Below are positions 1 through 8,151 of a DNA stretch of 62,024 nt, piece by piece. Source of the DNA: Gp6-AA40 sp035647075 (GTDB lineage Bacteria > Acidobacteriota > Vicinamibacteria > Vicinamibacterales > UBA2999); NCBI GenBank assembly GCA_035647075.1, contig DASROF010000213.1:1-62024 (forward strand). Reading direction: 5' to 3'. Each line of letters opens with the position of its first letter. Positions within the stretch are counted from its first letter, which is position 1. Below the pieces are notes generated by a model. That model ran no database searches, was not told the origin of the DNA, and was given only the letters and a program-made list of their open reading frames with translations. A program made the translations under genes and the position numbers.

Positions 1-85
1 TAGCGGCTGGTCGGCCGCTTTGTGCGACGAGAGAGCTCCCGATCGCGACACAAGCCAGCAGCATCACGAAAAACCGCGCTCTCAT
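1..85 (-). CDS. Small secreted protein, N-terminal part (runs off left edge)
   Basis: Only the first 28 codons are inside the window. They read MRARFFVMLLACVAIGSS and onward, a classical Sec signal peptide (short basic start, hydrophobic core, small residues before a likely cut near LVAQ). The start ATG overlaps the TGA of the preceding GNAT gene as ATGA, so translation is probably coupled. The first five residues match those of the 84-residue secreted protein two genes upstream (MRARF), suggesting a diverged paralogue. The mature protein is outside the window, so no function can be given. Confidence 0.6.
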   Translation of the reverse strand, partial: MRARFFVMLLACVAIGSSLVAQSGRPAA

Positions 86-552
86 TGAATCCCTCCAGCG
101 AGACTGAGCGACATGAAGACGCTGTTGCCGTTCTCCACGTAACTGCCGAACGGCCCACAGTCGCGGAAGCCGACGCTCCGGTAAAGCATATGCGCTGGTT
201 CGAAGGCCGGGTGGTTCCCGGTCTCGAGGAACAACTCGCGGTAGCCCCGCTCCCGCGCCACCTGAAGAATGTGATTGAGCAGCACGCGGCCCGTGCCCTG
301 GCGGCGGAGTCGCGCAGGCGTTCGCATCGACTTCACTTCACCCTGCGTCGGAGAGAGTTCCTTGAGTGCCGCGCACCCGAGCAGCACATCACCCTCCCAG
401 GCGGTCCAGAAAACGATTCCCGGCTGTCGAAGTCTGGCGGCGTCAAAGGCAAACACGTGTTCCGGCGGTGAGAGTTCGTACATGTTCCGCAGGTGCTCTT
501 CGAGCAGCGCGAGGACCTGCGGCCTGGACACGTCGTCGATCTCGATGCGCAC
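82..552 (-). CDS. GNAT family N-acetyltransferase
   Basis: 156 residues, the normal size for a single-domain GNAT acetyltransferase, which moves an acetyl group from acetyl-CoA to an amine. The acetyl-CoA pyrophosphate loop is visible as RRQGTG (residues 83-88) after the beta strand GEVKSMRT, and the usual C-terminal YRSVGF strand follows (residues 124-129). The start is GTG, overlapping the TAG of the upstream gene as TAGTG; the stop overlaps the next ATG as ATGA. It is thus the third gene of a translationally coupled chain with the M16 protease and two small secreted proteins. The substrate cannot be read from sequence. Confidence 0.85.
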   Translation of the reverse strand: MRIEIDDVSRPQVLALLEEHLRNMYELSPPEHVFAFDAARLRQPGIVFWTAWEGDVLLGCAALKELSPTQGEVKSMRTPARLRRQGTGRVLLNHILQVARERGYRELFLETGNHPAFEPAHMLYRSVGFRDCGPFGSYVENGNSVFMSLSLAGGIQ

Positions 553-806
553 TAGTCCACGATGCTGAACTGCAGATACGGCCTGGATATCGTGACGATC
601 CGGTCGCGCTCATCCTCCACCAGAGTCACGCGACCGTTTCCGTCGCGGCCTGGACGACCGATCGTCTCCATCCGCTTGAGCGCCTCTGCAACCCAGACAA
701 TGTGACCCTCACGCGTCGCCGTCTGCCGGGCGCCCGGTGCACCGGTGAGAGTGCTGCCGATGCCGAAACAGATCACGAGTACACCGAAGATGAACCGCGC
801 TCTCAT
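552..806 (-). CDS. Small secreted protein of unknown function
   Basis: 84 residues with a Sec signal peptide (MRARFIFGVLVICFGIGS, likely cut after LTGAPGA) and a mature part of about 55 residues rich in charged residues. The segment HIVWVAEALKRMETI followed by GDGNGRVTLVEDERD looks like a short helix and a beta hairpin. It starts 15 bases after the stop of the M16 protease gene and its TAG overlaps the GTG of the GNAT gene. Its N-terminus resembles the partial gene at the window edge. No family is recognised; periplasmic location is inferred from the signal peptide. Confidence 0.65.
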   Translation of the reverse strand: MRARFIFGVLVICFGIGSTLTGAPGARQTATREGHIVWVAEALKRMETIGRPGRDGNGRVTLVEDERDRIVTISRPYLQFSIVD

Positions 807-820
807 CGGACTCCCGGCCC

Positions 821-3721
821 CTATTTCGAAGGTCGCCCCTCGGCATCGCGGATTTCGACATTACCGACATTCAGCTTCGCCAGTTCCGGCTCTATCACTT
901 TCCGATCGCCCACCGCGACGACCACCATGTTCGCGGGCACCAGATACTTCTTCGACACCGCCAGCGTCTGATCGGTCGTCACTGCGTTCACCTGCTGCGC
1001 GTACTTCGTGTAGTAGTCGAGACCGAGGTCGTAGGTGAACACGTTCGAGAAGTTGGCAACCGAGTCCGCGTTGGTTTCGAACGCGCCGGCGAGCGAGTTC
1101 GCGAGCGAATCCTTCGCCCGCTGCAGTTCGTCGCGATCGAGTGGCTTGTCCACCATCCCGCGAATCTCCTTGAAGATCTCGGAAACGGACGGCGCGGTCA
1201 CGTCGGTCCGGACGCCGGAGCCGACCTGGAACGGTCCGGGCGCACGGCGGAAGGTGAACTGAGACGAGGCGCCGTAGGTGTAGCCGTGGGCCTCGCGCAG
1301 GTTCATGTTGATCCGGCTCGAGAACAGGCCGCCCAGCGCAATGTTCATCACCTGCAGCGGCCGGAAGTCTGGCGACGACCGTGCGGCGCCGATGGTGGCA
1401 ACGCGCAGCTGCGTCTGTGGGCTGCCTGGCTTGTCCACGATCACCACGCGCGGTGGAATCGACGTTGGCGTCGTCAGCGTGGGACGCGCGGGTGTGCCGC
1501 GTTCCCACGACCCGAACGATTTTTCTGCCAGCGCGCGCAGTTCCGCCATCGAAATATCGCCGGCGACGACGAGCGCCGCATTGTTCGCGACGAAATTCTG
1601 CTTCCAGAATGCAGACAAATCAGCGCGGGTAATCGCCTTCACCGACGCCTCGGTGCCGATCTCGCTGTAGCCGTACGGATGCTTGTCGCCGTAGAGCACC
1701 ATCGCCGTCACCTGTCCGGCGACCTGTGATGGGTTGTCTCGAATCTGCGTGAGCTGACCAAGCCGCTGCGACCGCTGGCGATCGAGCTCCTCCGCCGGGA
1801 ACGACGGATGCAGCGTCACGTCGGCCATCACATCCAGCAGCGACGCGAAGTTCTTGCTCAGCGATCGTCCGCTGATCGTCGTCGCATCCATCGAGCTGCC
1901 CGTGCCAAGCGATCCGCCAAGCTGCGCCACCTGATCGGCGATCTGCAGCGCGCTTCTCGTCGCCGTTCCCTCGTCCAGCATCGCGGCGGTGAAGTTCGCG
2001 AGGCCCGGCTTGTCGAGTGGGTTCGAATCGCTGCCAGTCCTCAGGACGACGCTCGCGGCGACAAGCGGCAAGCCGCGACGCTCGTTGAGGATCAGCGTCA
2101 GGCCGTTTGGCAACGTCGCCGACTGCGGCGTCGGGAGCACCACCGCCTTCGCTGTCGCGCCCTTCGGCATGGTGCCGCGCCACGGCTCGTCTTTGTTCAC
2201 CGACTGCGCGCCCGCGCCCTCACCCGGTTTCGGAGCCGGCGGAGTCGGCACCTGTGCCGACGCCTGCGGCGTTCCCGGGATGGCCTCAACGACCACGCGG
2301 GACGTTGGCGTGAGGTACGCCTTGGCGAACGCCTGCACGGAGGCGGGCGTCACCGCGCGATACCGCGCGACGTCCTGCTGCAGGTACTCGGGCGTCCCCA
2401 GATAGTGGTTGTAGGCGTTCAGCTTGTCCGCGACGCCGCCAAACCCACCGAGACTTTCCAGCCCGCCGACGATGTTGGTCTCGATCGTGTTGCGCGCGCG
2501 ATCGATCTCCGCACGGTCGGGTGGCGTTGAGCGCAGTGTCGCGAGCTCTTCGTCGAGCGCCTTCTCGATCTCCTGCACCGTTTTGCCAGGCTTCGCGGTG
2601 ATCTGGATCTGGAAGATCGATCCGAGAATCAGTGATTGCTGTGATGCGCTGACGTCCTGCGCGATCTGCTTTTCGTACACCAGCTTCTTGTAAAGCCGGC
2701 TCGAACGCCCGCCGCCGAGCATCGTCGCCGTGATATCGGCGTCAGCGTCGCCCGGCTTGTAGAACGACGGCGAGATCCACGCCATGTAGACGCGCGGCAA
2801 CTCGACGCGCGACGGGACGACCTTGCGGCGCTCGGCTGTGATCTTCGGCGTGGTCGCACTGATCTTCGGGACGGGCGCGCCCCGCTTCAGCGTGCTGAAG
2901 TACTTCTGAACGAGCGCCTTCGTCGCCGCCACATCGATGTCGCCCACGATGGCCAGGCTGGCGTTATTGGGCGCGTAGTACTGCTTGAAGAAGTTCTGCA
3001 CGTCCTCGAGCTTGACGGCCTGAATGTCCTCATGCGATCCGATGACGTTGCCGTAGTAAGGATGCCCTGCCGGATACAGCAGCTGCACGAGCGCTTCTTC
3101 AGCCATCCCGTACGGCTGGTTCTCGACGCTCTGACGACGCTCGTTGCGAACGACGTCCTGCTGATTGGCGAGCGCGGCCTGATCGACCTTGTCGAGCAGG
3201 TAGCCCATCCGATCCGACTCGAGCCACAACGCCAGCTCGAGCTGGTTCGAGGGAAGCGTCTCGAAGTAGTTGGTCCGGTCGTAGTCGGTCGTGCCGTTGA
3301 TGTCGCTGGCGCCGGCGGCTTCAAGCAGCTGGAAGTGCTGGTCGCACGGCACGTGCTTCGAGCACATGATGTTTCAGTGCTCGAAGAGATGCGCGAATCC
3401 GGTACGCCCCTTCGCTTCGTTCGCGGGACCAACGTGGTACCAGAGGTCCACCGCCACAACAGGCAGCCGGCTGTCCCGCCGCAGGATCACGTCGAGGCCG
3501 TTCGGCAGCGTGTACTTCTCGAACGCCAGGCGGGGAATGCCGGCAGCCGTTGGCGCAGCGGTAGCCGCCTGGGGCCGCGCGGCGGCCGGCGCGGTCGCCG
3601 GAGCCTTGGCGGGCGCCGGTTTCTGAGCGCCCGCCTGACTCTGAGCCAGCGGTGTAGTGGCCATGGCGGCGCACGTCAGCGCGACAACCAGGAAGAAGCG
3701 GATAAATCGTCGATTAGTCAT
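821..3721 (-). pseudogene. M16 family zinc protease, interrupted by an in-frame TGA from a micro-inversion
   Basis: If read through, about 966 residues with a signal peptide and two tandem M16 units, the usual layout of periplasmic pitrilysin-like proteases (active N-terminal unit, inactive C-terminal unit). The zinc motif HLFEH is present (about residues 111-115) but the next codon is TGA (3376-3374). The same frame then resumes with SKHVP, a Q/HF segment and LLEAAGASDINGTTDYDRTNYFE, all expected M16 sequence at the expected spacing. The five residues between HLFEH and SKHVP are wrong in this strand but correct (MMFQC) if the 11 bases 3366-3376 are inverted. Start ATG 3721 is preferred over GTG 3730 or the ATG at 3739, which lies in a repeat. 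As it stands the product ends right after the zinc motif. Confidence 0.85.
3356..3386. repeat. Perfect inverted repeat (10-bp arms, 11-bp spacer) with an inverted spacer inside the M16 gene
   Basis: Arms CTTCGAGCAC (3356-3365) and GTGCTCGAAG (3377-3386) are perfect reverse complements around the spacer ATGATGTTTCA (3366-3376). On the plus strand this reads FEHMMFQCSK, which is the M16 consensus; on the coding minus strand it reads FEH-stop. Flipping the spacer or the whole palindrome restores an open frame. In other M16 proteins the residue before SK is normally Gly; here the restored codon would be Cys, and that base change is what makes the arms perfect. Confidence 0.9.
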
Positions 3722-3734
3722 TTCATTCACCAAT

Positions 3735-3798
3735 GGCATCCCTGAAGGGATGCCCTACTCACGCATCACAACGGCATCCCTCAAGGGATGCCCTACGA
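3735..3798. repeat. Two short palindromic repeats, GGCATCCC stem type
   Basis: Two copies: 3735-3754 and 3773-3792. Each is a GGCATCCC / GGGATGCC stem with a four-base TGAA or TCAA loop, followed by CTAC or CTACGA. They fill the gap between the M16 gene and the glycosylase gene. The tail of the second copy supplies the TAG stop of the glycosylase gene. They belong to the same tailed-palindrome type as the GTCCGGC elements elsewhere in the window. Confidence 0.85.
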
Positions 3799-4416
3799 CT
3801 CGGGTTTATTGCCAAGACTCTTCCAGAGATACCAGCACGCGACCGATCGATAAGGCCGCCAGGGTTCGCCTATCTTCGTCAGCCGTTCGGGCCGGGGCAT
3901 CTTGCGCAGCCCGTAGGCGCGCTGAACGGCCTTCAGAATTCCAAGATCGTCCACAGGGAGCACGTCAGGACGATGAAGACGGAACATCAGGAACATCTCC
4001 GCCGTCCACCGCCCGATTCCCTTCACCCGGGTCAACGACTGAATTACGTCTTCGTCCGGCAGTTCGTTCACCTGGTTCAGCGGGACGGAGCCGTCGGCAA
4101 CGCGGGCGGACAGATCGCGAATGTAGCGAACCTTCTGCGAACTGAAACCGACCGCTCGAAGCTGCTCATCGGTGAGACGGGCAACCGCAGCGGGCGTCGG
4201 TGGGCCGTCGAACAACGCGTCGAATCTCCGGGCAATCGTGGCAGCGGCTTTGGTCGAGAGCTGCTGCGAAATGATCGCATGCGTGAGCGCCGTGAACGCG
4301 TCCTCGTGTTGCGCGTCAGCCAATCCGCACGGTCCGTGTCGCTTCATCAGGTCGCGAATCACCGGGTCGCGCCGTGCGAGCAGCCGTCTCGCCTTCACAT
4401 AGTCTGTCGTGGTCAT
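3793..4416 (-). CDS. DNA-3-methyladenine glycosylase II family (HhH-GPD)
   Basis: 207 residues, the size of the catalytic core without the N-terminal AlkA domain. The helix-hairpin-helix is VKGIGRWTAEM (131-141), and the catalytic aspartate is in LPVDDLGI (Asp 156/157) at the usual spacing. Such enzymes cut alkylated bases from DNA to begin base excision repair. There is no iron-sulfur cysteine cluster, so it is the AlkA rather than the Nth/MutY branch. The stop codon TAG lies in the tail of a palindromic repeat, so the C-terminus was probably trimmed or extended by repeat insertion. Confidence 0.88.
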   Translation of the reverse strand: MTTTDYVKARRLLARRDPVIRDLMKRHGPCGLADAQHEDAFTALTHAIISQQLSTKAAATIARRFDALFDGPPTPAAVARLTDEQLRAVGFSSQKVRYIRDLSARVADGSVPLNQVNELPDEDVIQSLTRVKGIGRWTAEMFLMFRLHRPDVLPVDDLGILKAVQRAYGLRKMPRPERLTKIGEPWRPYRSVACWYLWKSLGNKPES

Positions 4417-4460
4417 GTCGCGCCGTCAGCTCCTGGTCCCCGATTTCTGACGCCTGGTCC

Positions 4461-5165
4461 CTACTTAATAACGGCCGTCAACGTCACCCGGGCGCGAATC
4501 TCGGTCTGCCCCGTTTCGATCGGCGGTGCGGCGGCCGCGGCGGTCAGCGTTTCCGCACGCGCGAACCGTGGCATTGGCACAGGGCCGCCCTCGATCCCTC
4601 CCTCCTCGATTCGGACGATGCGCTCCACCGTACGGCCGGCACCGGAAGCCGCGGCGTCCGCCTTGGCCCGCGCGTCGGCGACAGCCAGACGAAGCGCTTC
4701 GCGTTCGAGCTTCGCGCGCTCTTTCAGGTCGAATCGCACGCCACCAAGGGATGTCGCACCAGACGCGACGGCCATTTCGAGGTACTCACCAACGCGATCC
4801 ACGCTGTCGACACGCACCTCGACGGTGTTTCGCGCCACATAGCCTTTGCCAACACGCTTGCCGTTGACGAAGTCCCATTCGTACTGCACGTCGTAGGCGA
4901 TCGTGCGAATCGCATCCGCCGCAATGCCGGAGGACTTCAACTTCGAAAGCACCGGCGTCATCGCGTCCGTGTTTCGCTTCTGCGCCTCGCGCGCGGTTGC
5001 CGCCCTCGATTCGGCGCTGATGTTGATCCAGGCCCGGTCGGGCACCGCCTGCACGAGCCCCTCGCCCGTCGTCACGACGACAGGTTCAGCCGGGGTGGCG
5101 GTTTGCTGGGCATAGGCGGGCAGCGAGAAGACAAGAAAGAGCAGGGTCAGAATGCGTTTCGTCAC
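4461..5165 (-). CDS. SIMPL domain (DUF541) periplasmic protein
   Basis: 234 residues with a clear signal peptide (MTKRILTLLFLVFSLPAYA) and then one SIMPL/DUF541 domain. Typical features are the opening VVVTTGEG strand, the PDRAWINIS strand, the YEW segment after the first half, and the closing TEIRARVTLTAVIK strand. Family members are periplasmic or outer-membrane-associated proteins of poorly defined role; some affect stress resistance. It is divergent from the CoA-transferase gene, with only 33 bases between the two starts. Confidence 0.85.
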   Translation of the reverse strand: MTKRILTLLFLVFSLPAYAQQTATPAEPVVVTTGEGLVQAVPDRAWINISAESRAATAREAQKRNTDAMTPVLSKLKSSGIAADAIRTIAYDVQYEWDFVNGKRVGKGYVARNTVEVRVDSVDRVGEYLEMAVASGATSLGGVRFDLKERAKLEREALRLAVADARAKADAAASGAGRTVERIVRIEEGGIEGGPVPMPRFARAETLTAAAAAPPIETGQTEIRARVTLTAVIK

Positions 5166-5198
5166 GGTAATCCCCTATTACTCATCTACCATCATCAG

Positions 5199-6392
5199 AT
5201 GCCCGGAGCCGGGCCGCTAGCCGGTCTCACCATTGTTGATCTGACCCGGGTGCTCTCCGGGCCCTATTGCACGATGCTGTTGGCCGACATGGGCGCCCGC
5301 GTCATCAAGGTCGAGCGCCCCGGCCACGGCGACGACACCCGCGCCTGGGGACCGCCCTTCGTCGGCAAGGAAACGGCCTACTTCCTCAGCATCAACCGCA
5401 ACAAGGAAAGCCTGACGCTGGACTTCAAAAACACTGAAGGCCGCGAGATCCTGGCGAAGCTGATCAGCAAGTCCGATGTCGTCGTCGAAAACTTCCGACC
5501 CGGTGCGATGGCTCGGCTTGGGCTCGATTATTCGACGCTCGCGGCGCGTCACCCGCGCCTCGTCTTCTGCTCGATCTCCGGGTTCGGCCAGGACGGCCCG
5601 CGCCGCGATCAGGCGGGATATGACGCCGTGATCCAGGCAGAGGGCGGCCTGATGAGTGTGACCGGCGATGCCGATGGCCGCGCTTTCCGCGTAGGCGTCG
5701 CGGTCACCGACATGGTTGCCGGCCTTCTGGCCGTTCAGGGCATCCTCCTCGCCCTCTTCGCGCGCGAGCGCAGCGGACGCGGGCAACACGTCGACATCAG
5801 CATGTTGGACGGTGTGATCTCGTTGCTGAGTTATCACGCGTCGATCTATCTGACGACCGGCGCCGAATCGCGGCGGGTTGGCAACCGCCACGCGACAATC
5901 GCGCCGTACGACACGTTCGCAGCGTCGGACGGCGAGCTCTTCCTTGCGGTTGGAAACGACGAGCAGTTTCAACGGTTCTGCGCCGCCACCGGTCTGCAAC
6001 ACTTGCTGGCCGACGATCGCTTTTCCACGAATCCAGCGCGCGTTCGAAACGAAGCGGCGCTGAAAGAGTTGCTCGAGCCGGTGATGCGCGAACGCACGAG
6101 GGACGGGTGGCTCCGCGAATTCGCCACCGCCGGTGTTCCGTGCGGCGCCGTACGCAGCGTGCCCGAGGCGCTTTCGGATCCGCAGGTAGACGCGCGTCGA
6201 ATGGTTGAAGCGGTTGTGCACGCTGTCCTCGGACCGATGAAGGTTCTGGGCACACCCATCAAGCTGTCGGACACGCCCGCCTCGGTTCGGACCGCGCCGC
6301 CCACTTTGGGGCAGCACACTGATACTGTGCTGGGCGAGCTTGGATTGACCGCGGACGAGATCGCGGGCCTGAGAAAGCGTTCGGTCGTATAA
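5199..6392 (+). CDS. CaiB/BaiF family CoA-transferase (type III)
   Basis: 397 residues from the ATG at 5199, the normal length for type III CoA-transferases, which move CoA between carboxylic acids via an aspartyl-CoA intermediate. Seen: the N-terminal LAGLTIVDLTRVLSGP, the DMGARVIKVERP strand, VVVENFRPGAM, and GYDAVIQAEGG containing the likely catalytic Asp. An open frame extends far upstream to 4374, but that part is antisense to the SIMPL gene and has no family similarity, so the later start is used. The CoA substrate cannot be assigned. A small unknown gene follows after 2 bases. Confidence 0.88.
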   Translation: MPGAGPLAGLTIVDLTRVLSGPYCTMLLADMGARVIKVERPGHGDDTRAWGPPFVGKETAYFLSINRNKESLTLDFKNTEGREILAKLISKSDVVVENFRPGAMARLGLDYSTLAARHPRLVFCSISGFGQDGPRRDQAGYDAVIQAEGGLMSVTGDADGRAFRVGVAVTDMVAGLLAVQGILLALFARERSGRGQHVDISMLDGVISLLSYHASIYLTTGAESRRVGNRHATIAPYDTFAASDGELFLAVGNDEQFQRFCAATGLQHLLADDRFSTNPARVRNEAALKELLEPVMRERTRDGWLREFATAGVPCGAVRSVPEALSDPQVDARRMVEAVVHAVLGPMKVLGTPIKLSDTPASVRTAPPTLGQHTDTVLGELGLTADEIAGLRKRSVV

Positions 6393-6394
6393 CT

Positions 6395-6820
6395 ATGGAA
6401 ATCTCAGCAGTCAAAAGGCGCGTGCAGCAGGGTCTCGCGACGGCACGTACTCGGGCGCAGGAGCGTCGGCAACAAACGGATGGAGCGACGCGCGACTACG
6501 CGGTGTTTCTCGAAACCGTGGCGACGCCGCTCGTCCAGCAGCTTGCGAACGTCCTGAAGGTCGAGGGCTACGCGTTTACCGCATCCACGCCAGGCGACAC
6601 CGTGCGGCTCACCAACGATCGCGGCCGCGGCGACTTCGTTGAACTCGCGCTCGATACCAGCGGCGAACGTCCACAGGTCGTCGGCCGCATCACCCAGTCG
6701 CGCGGCTCACGGCGACTCGACGAAGAGCAGCCGATCAAAGCTGGCGCATTACCGTCCGAGCTGACCGACGAAGATCTGCTCGAGTTCCTGATGCAGGCGC
6801 TGGAGCGGTGGCTGGTTTAG
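6395..6820 (+). CDS. Conserved hypothetical protein
   Basis: 141 residues, no signal peptide or membrane segment. The N-terminal 45 residues are helical and rich in Arg and Gln (RTRAQERRQQTDG), possibly a coiled coil. The middle resembles a small mixed beta domain (GYAFTASTPGDTVRLTNDRGRGDFVELALDT), and the end is an acidic helix (ELTDEDLLEFLMQALERWLV). It starts 2 bases after the CoA-transferase stop, so the two are probably co-transcribed. Its stop overlaps the stop of the convergent ubiE gene. No family recognised. Confidence 0.7.
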   Translation: MEISAVKRRVQQGLATARTRAQERRQQTDGATRDYAVFLETVATPLVQQLANVLKVEGYAFTASTPGDTVRLTNDRGRGDFVELALDTSGERPQVVGRITQSRGSRRLDEEQPIKAGALPSELTDEDLLEFLMQALERWLV

Positions 6821-7602
6821 TCCTTGGCAGGCACGCTCGCGGCGTGAATGGCCATCAGACCGCCGAGGACGCGAATCACGCGCACGTCTGTAAAGCCTGA
6901 CTGCTTCATCATGAATGCCACGCCGGCGGCTCCCGGATAGTTGCGAATCGATTCCGGGATGTAGCGATAGGTGTCCGGATCGCCGTGCAGCACAAAGCCA
7001 AGGGCTGAGCCGACGATCGTCAGATAGATCAGATACGCGGCGCGGACGATCGGATTCGATGGGCGATTGAAGTCCAGCGACAGCACGCGGCCGTGAGGTG
7101 CGAGGACGCGCCGGATCTCTTCGAGCGAGAGCGTCAAGTCGGGAACGTTTCGAAGGCCATAGCCAATCGTCACAACCGTGAACGATCGGTTCGGAAACGG
7201 CAGCGCCAGCATGTCGCCGGTGACGAACCGTGGATGGCACCCCTTCAAGGGGTGTCCTTCAGAGGGGTGCCCTGCGACACCGGGTACGTAGTGTCCGCCT
7301 TCAGCCGGACCAGAACGTTGCCGAGCCAGCTGCAGCATCCGGTGCGTGACGTCGAGGCCAACGGCGCGCTCAACGCTCTGGGCCCCCGCGAACACGATGT
7401 CGCCTGTGCCGCACGCGAGATCGAGAAGGCGATCCTCAGGCTGCAGATCGGCGAGCTGAATCAGGCGCCGCTTCCAGCGTCGATCCTGACCATATGAGAG
7501 GAATCCGGTGATGAAGTCGTAGCGGTCGGCGATGGTTGCAAACAGCCGGCGGACGTACCGCTGCTTGCCCTCAGCCGTCGAAATGGCTTGGCGGAGTTTC
7601 AC
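6817..7602 (-). CDS. menG: Demethylmenaquinone/ubiquinone C-methyltransferase with in-frame repeat insertion
   Basis: 261 residues, class I SAM methyltransferase of the UbiE/MenG family, which methylates the quinone ring late in menaquinone or ubiquinone synthesis. Seen: KQRYVRRLFATIADRYD at the N-terminus, SAM motif LLDLACGTGD (59-68), GLDVTHRML, and the family signature GYGLRNVPD. Residues about 99-124 (GPAEGGHY, then GHPSEGHPLKGCHP) have no counterpart in the family. They are encoded by palindromic repeats at 7236-7310 inserted in frame between the second and third strands, where a surface loop would tolerate them. MenG is more likely than UbiE if the organism makes menaquinone, but this is not provable here. 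Confidence 0.88.
   Translation of the reverse strand: MKLRQAISTAEGKQRYVRRLFATIADRYDFITGFLSYGQDRRWKRRLIQLADLQPEDRLLDLACGTGDIVFAGAQSVERAVGLDVTHRMLQLARQRSGPAEGGHYVPGVAGHPSEGHPLKGCHPRFVTGDMLALPFPNRSFTVVTIGYGLRNVPDLTLSLEEIRRVLAPHGRVLSLDFNRPSNPIVRAAYLIYLTIVGSALGFVLHGDPDTYRYIPESIRNYPGAAGVAFMMKQSGFTDVRVIRVLGGLMAIHAASVPAKD
7236..7310. repeat. Composite palindromic repeats inside the ubiE/menG reading frame
   Basis: Contains a GGCACCCCTTCAAGGGGTG stem from 7236, a degraded second stem ending GGGGTGCCCTGCGAC, and a GTAGTGTCCGCCTTCAGCC type element (7288-7310). Both sister families of the window's tailed palindromes are therefore joined in one place. Total length keeps the reading frame of the methyltransferase. 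Confidence 0.85.
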
Positions 7603-7755
7603 GCACGAGTCCCTGGTCCTTCGTGCTTCGTGCGTAGTCCGTCCTCAGTCCGTAGTCCGTGCTTCGTCCAGAGTCCTTCGTCCCTTGTGCGCCCAGGACA
7701 AAGGACCAAGGACAGACCAGGGACCAAGGACGGACCAAGAACCAAGCACAAAGGA
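7603..7755. repeat. Low-complexity intergenic word repeats
   Basis: This 153-base gap consists almost wholly of variants of the words GTCCTTCGT, AGTCCGT and, in the second half, their complements GGACCAAGGAC and AAGGACTAAGGAC. The two halves are roughly inverted and could form a long imperfect hairpin between the cupredoxin and ubiE genes. The same vocabulary recurs at 33118-33175. The cupredoxin stop TAG falls in the word CTTAGTCC. Confidence 0.75.
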
Positions 7756-8151
7756 CTAAGGACTGACGATGATCGTTCCGCGCATCATCATCATGTGCGG
7801 GCGGCACCAGTATTCGTAGGTGCCAGCATTCTCGGGAACGTCGAACACGACGTCCGATGATTGATTCCACCCGATCGGATCCAGCTCCGCCTTGAAAGAC
7901 GGCACGGCGAAGTTGTGCTGAATGCCGCGATCCTGGTTCTTGAAGACGATGCGGACGCGATCGCCGGCCTTGAAGGTTAGCGTCGGGTTGGGGAGGTCGC
8001 CGTTCTCGAGATAAAACGTCATCCCGCGCGCGACGAGCGTGACCTCACGCGGCGCCGGACGGGCGAGCGCCGCCGCCAGCGCGCCGAGCATCATCACCAC
8101 GACGGTAATCGTGATCCACTTCACGGACACCCGATATCCCCAGATACTCAT
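7756..8151 (-). CDS. Cupredoxin-domain protein (type 1 copper), membrane-anchored or secreted
   Basis: 131 residues from the ATG that overlaps the ZIP transporter stop as ATGA. An N-terminal hydrophobic segment (residues 11-30) acts as anchor or signal, followed by a single plastocyanin-like domain. Type 1 copper ligands are visible: His79 (IQHNF), Cys116, His119 and Met120-123 in YWCRPHMMMM. The run of four Met after the His is unusual. Last gene of a multicopper oxidase-ZIP-cupredoxin operon, so it may hand electrons or copper to the oxidase. A longer upstream frame exists but is antisense-like, so the ATGA start is preferred. The stop lies in a low-complexity repeat. Confidence 0.85.
   Translation of the reverse strand: MSIWGYRVSVKWITITVVVMMLGALAAALARPAPREVTLVARGMTFYLENGDLPNPTLTFKAGDRVRIVFKNQDRGIQHNFAVPSFKAELDPIGWNQSSDVVFDVPENAGTYEYWCRPHMMMMRGTIIVSP

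Noticed and set aside
3374..3376. In-frame TGA after HLFEH read as selenocysteine
   Set aside because: The four residues after it (N-I-M-C) also fail to match the family, and flipping the 11-base spacer repairs all five positions at once. No SECIS-like need arises.
4374..5198. 275-codon extension upstream of the CoA-transferase
   Set aside because: It is antisense to the SIMPL gene, Arg/His-rich, and without family similarity; normal CoA-transferase length is reached from ATG 5199.
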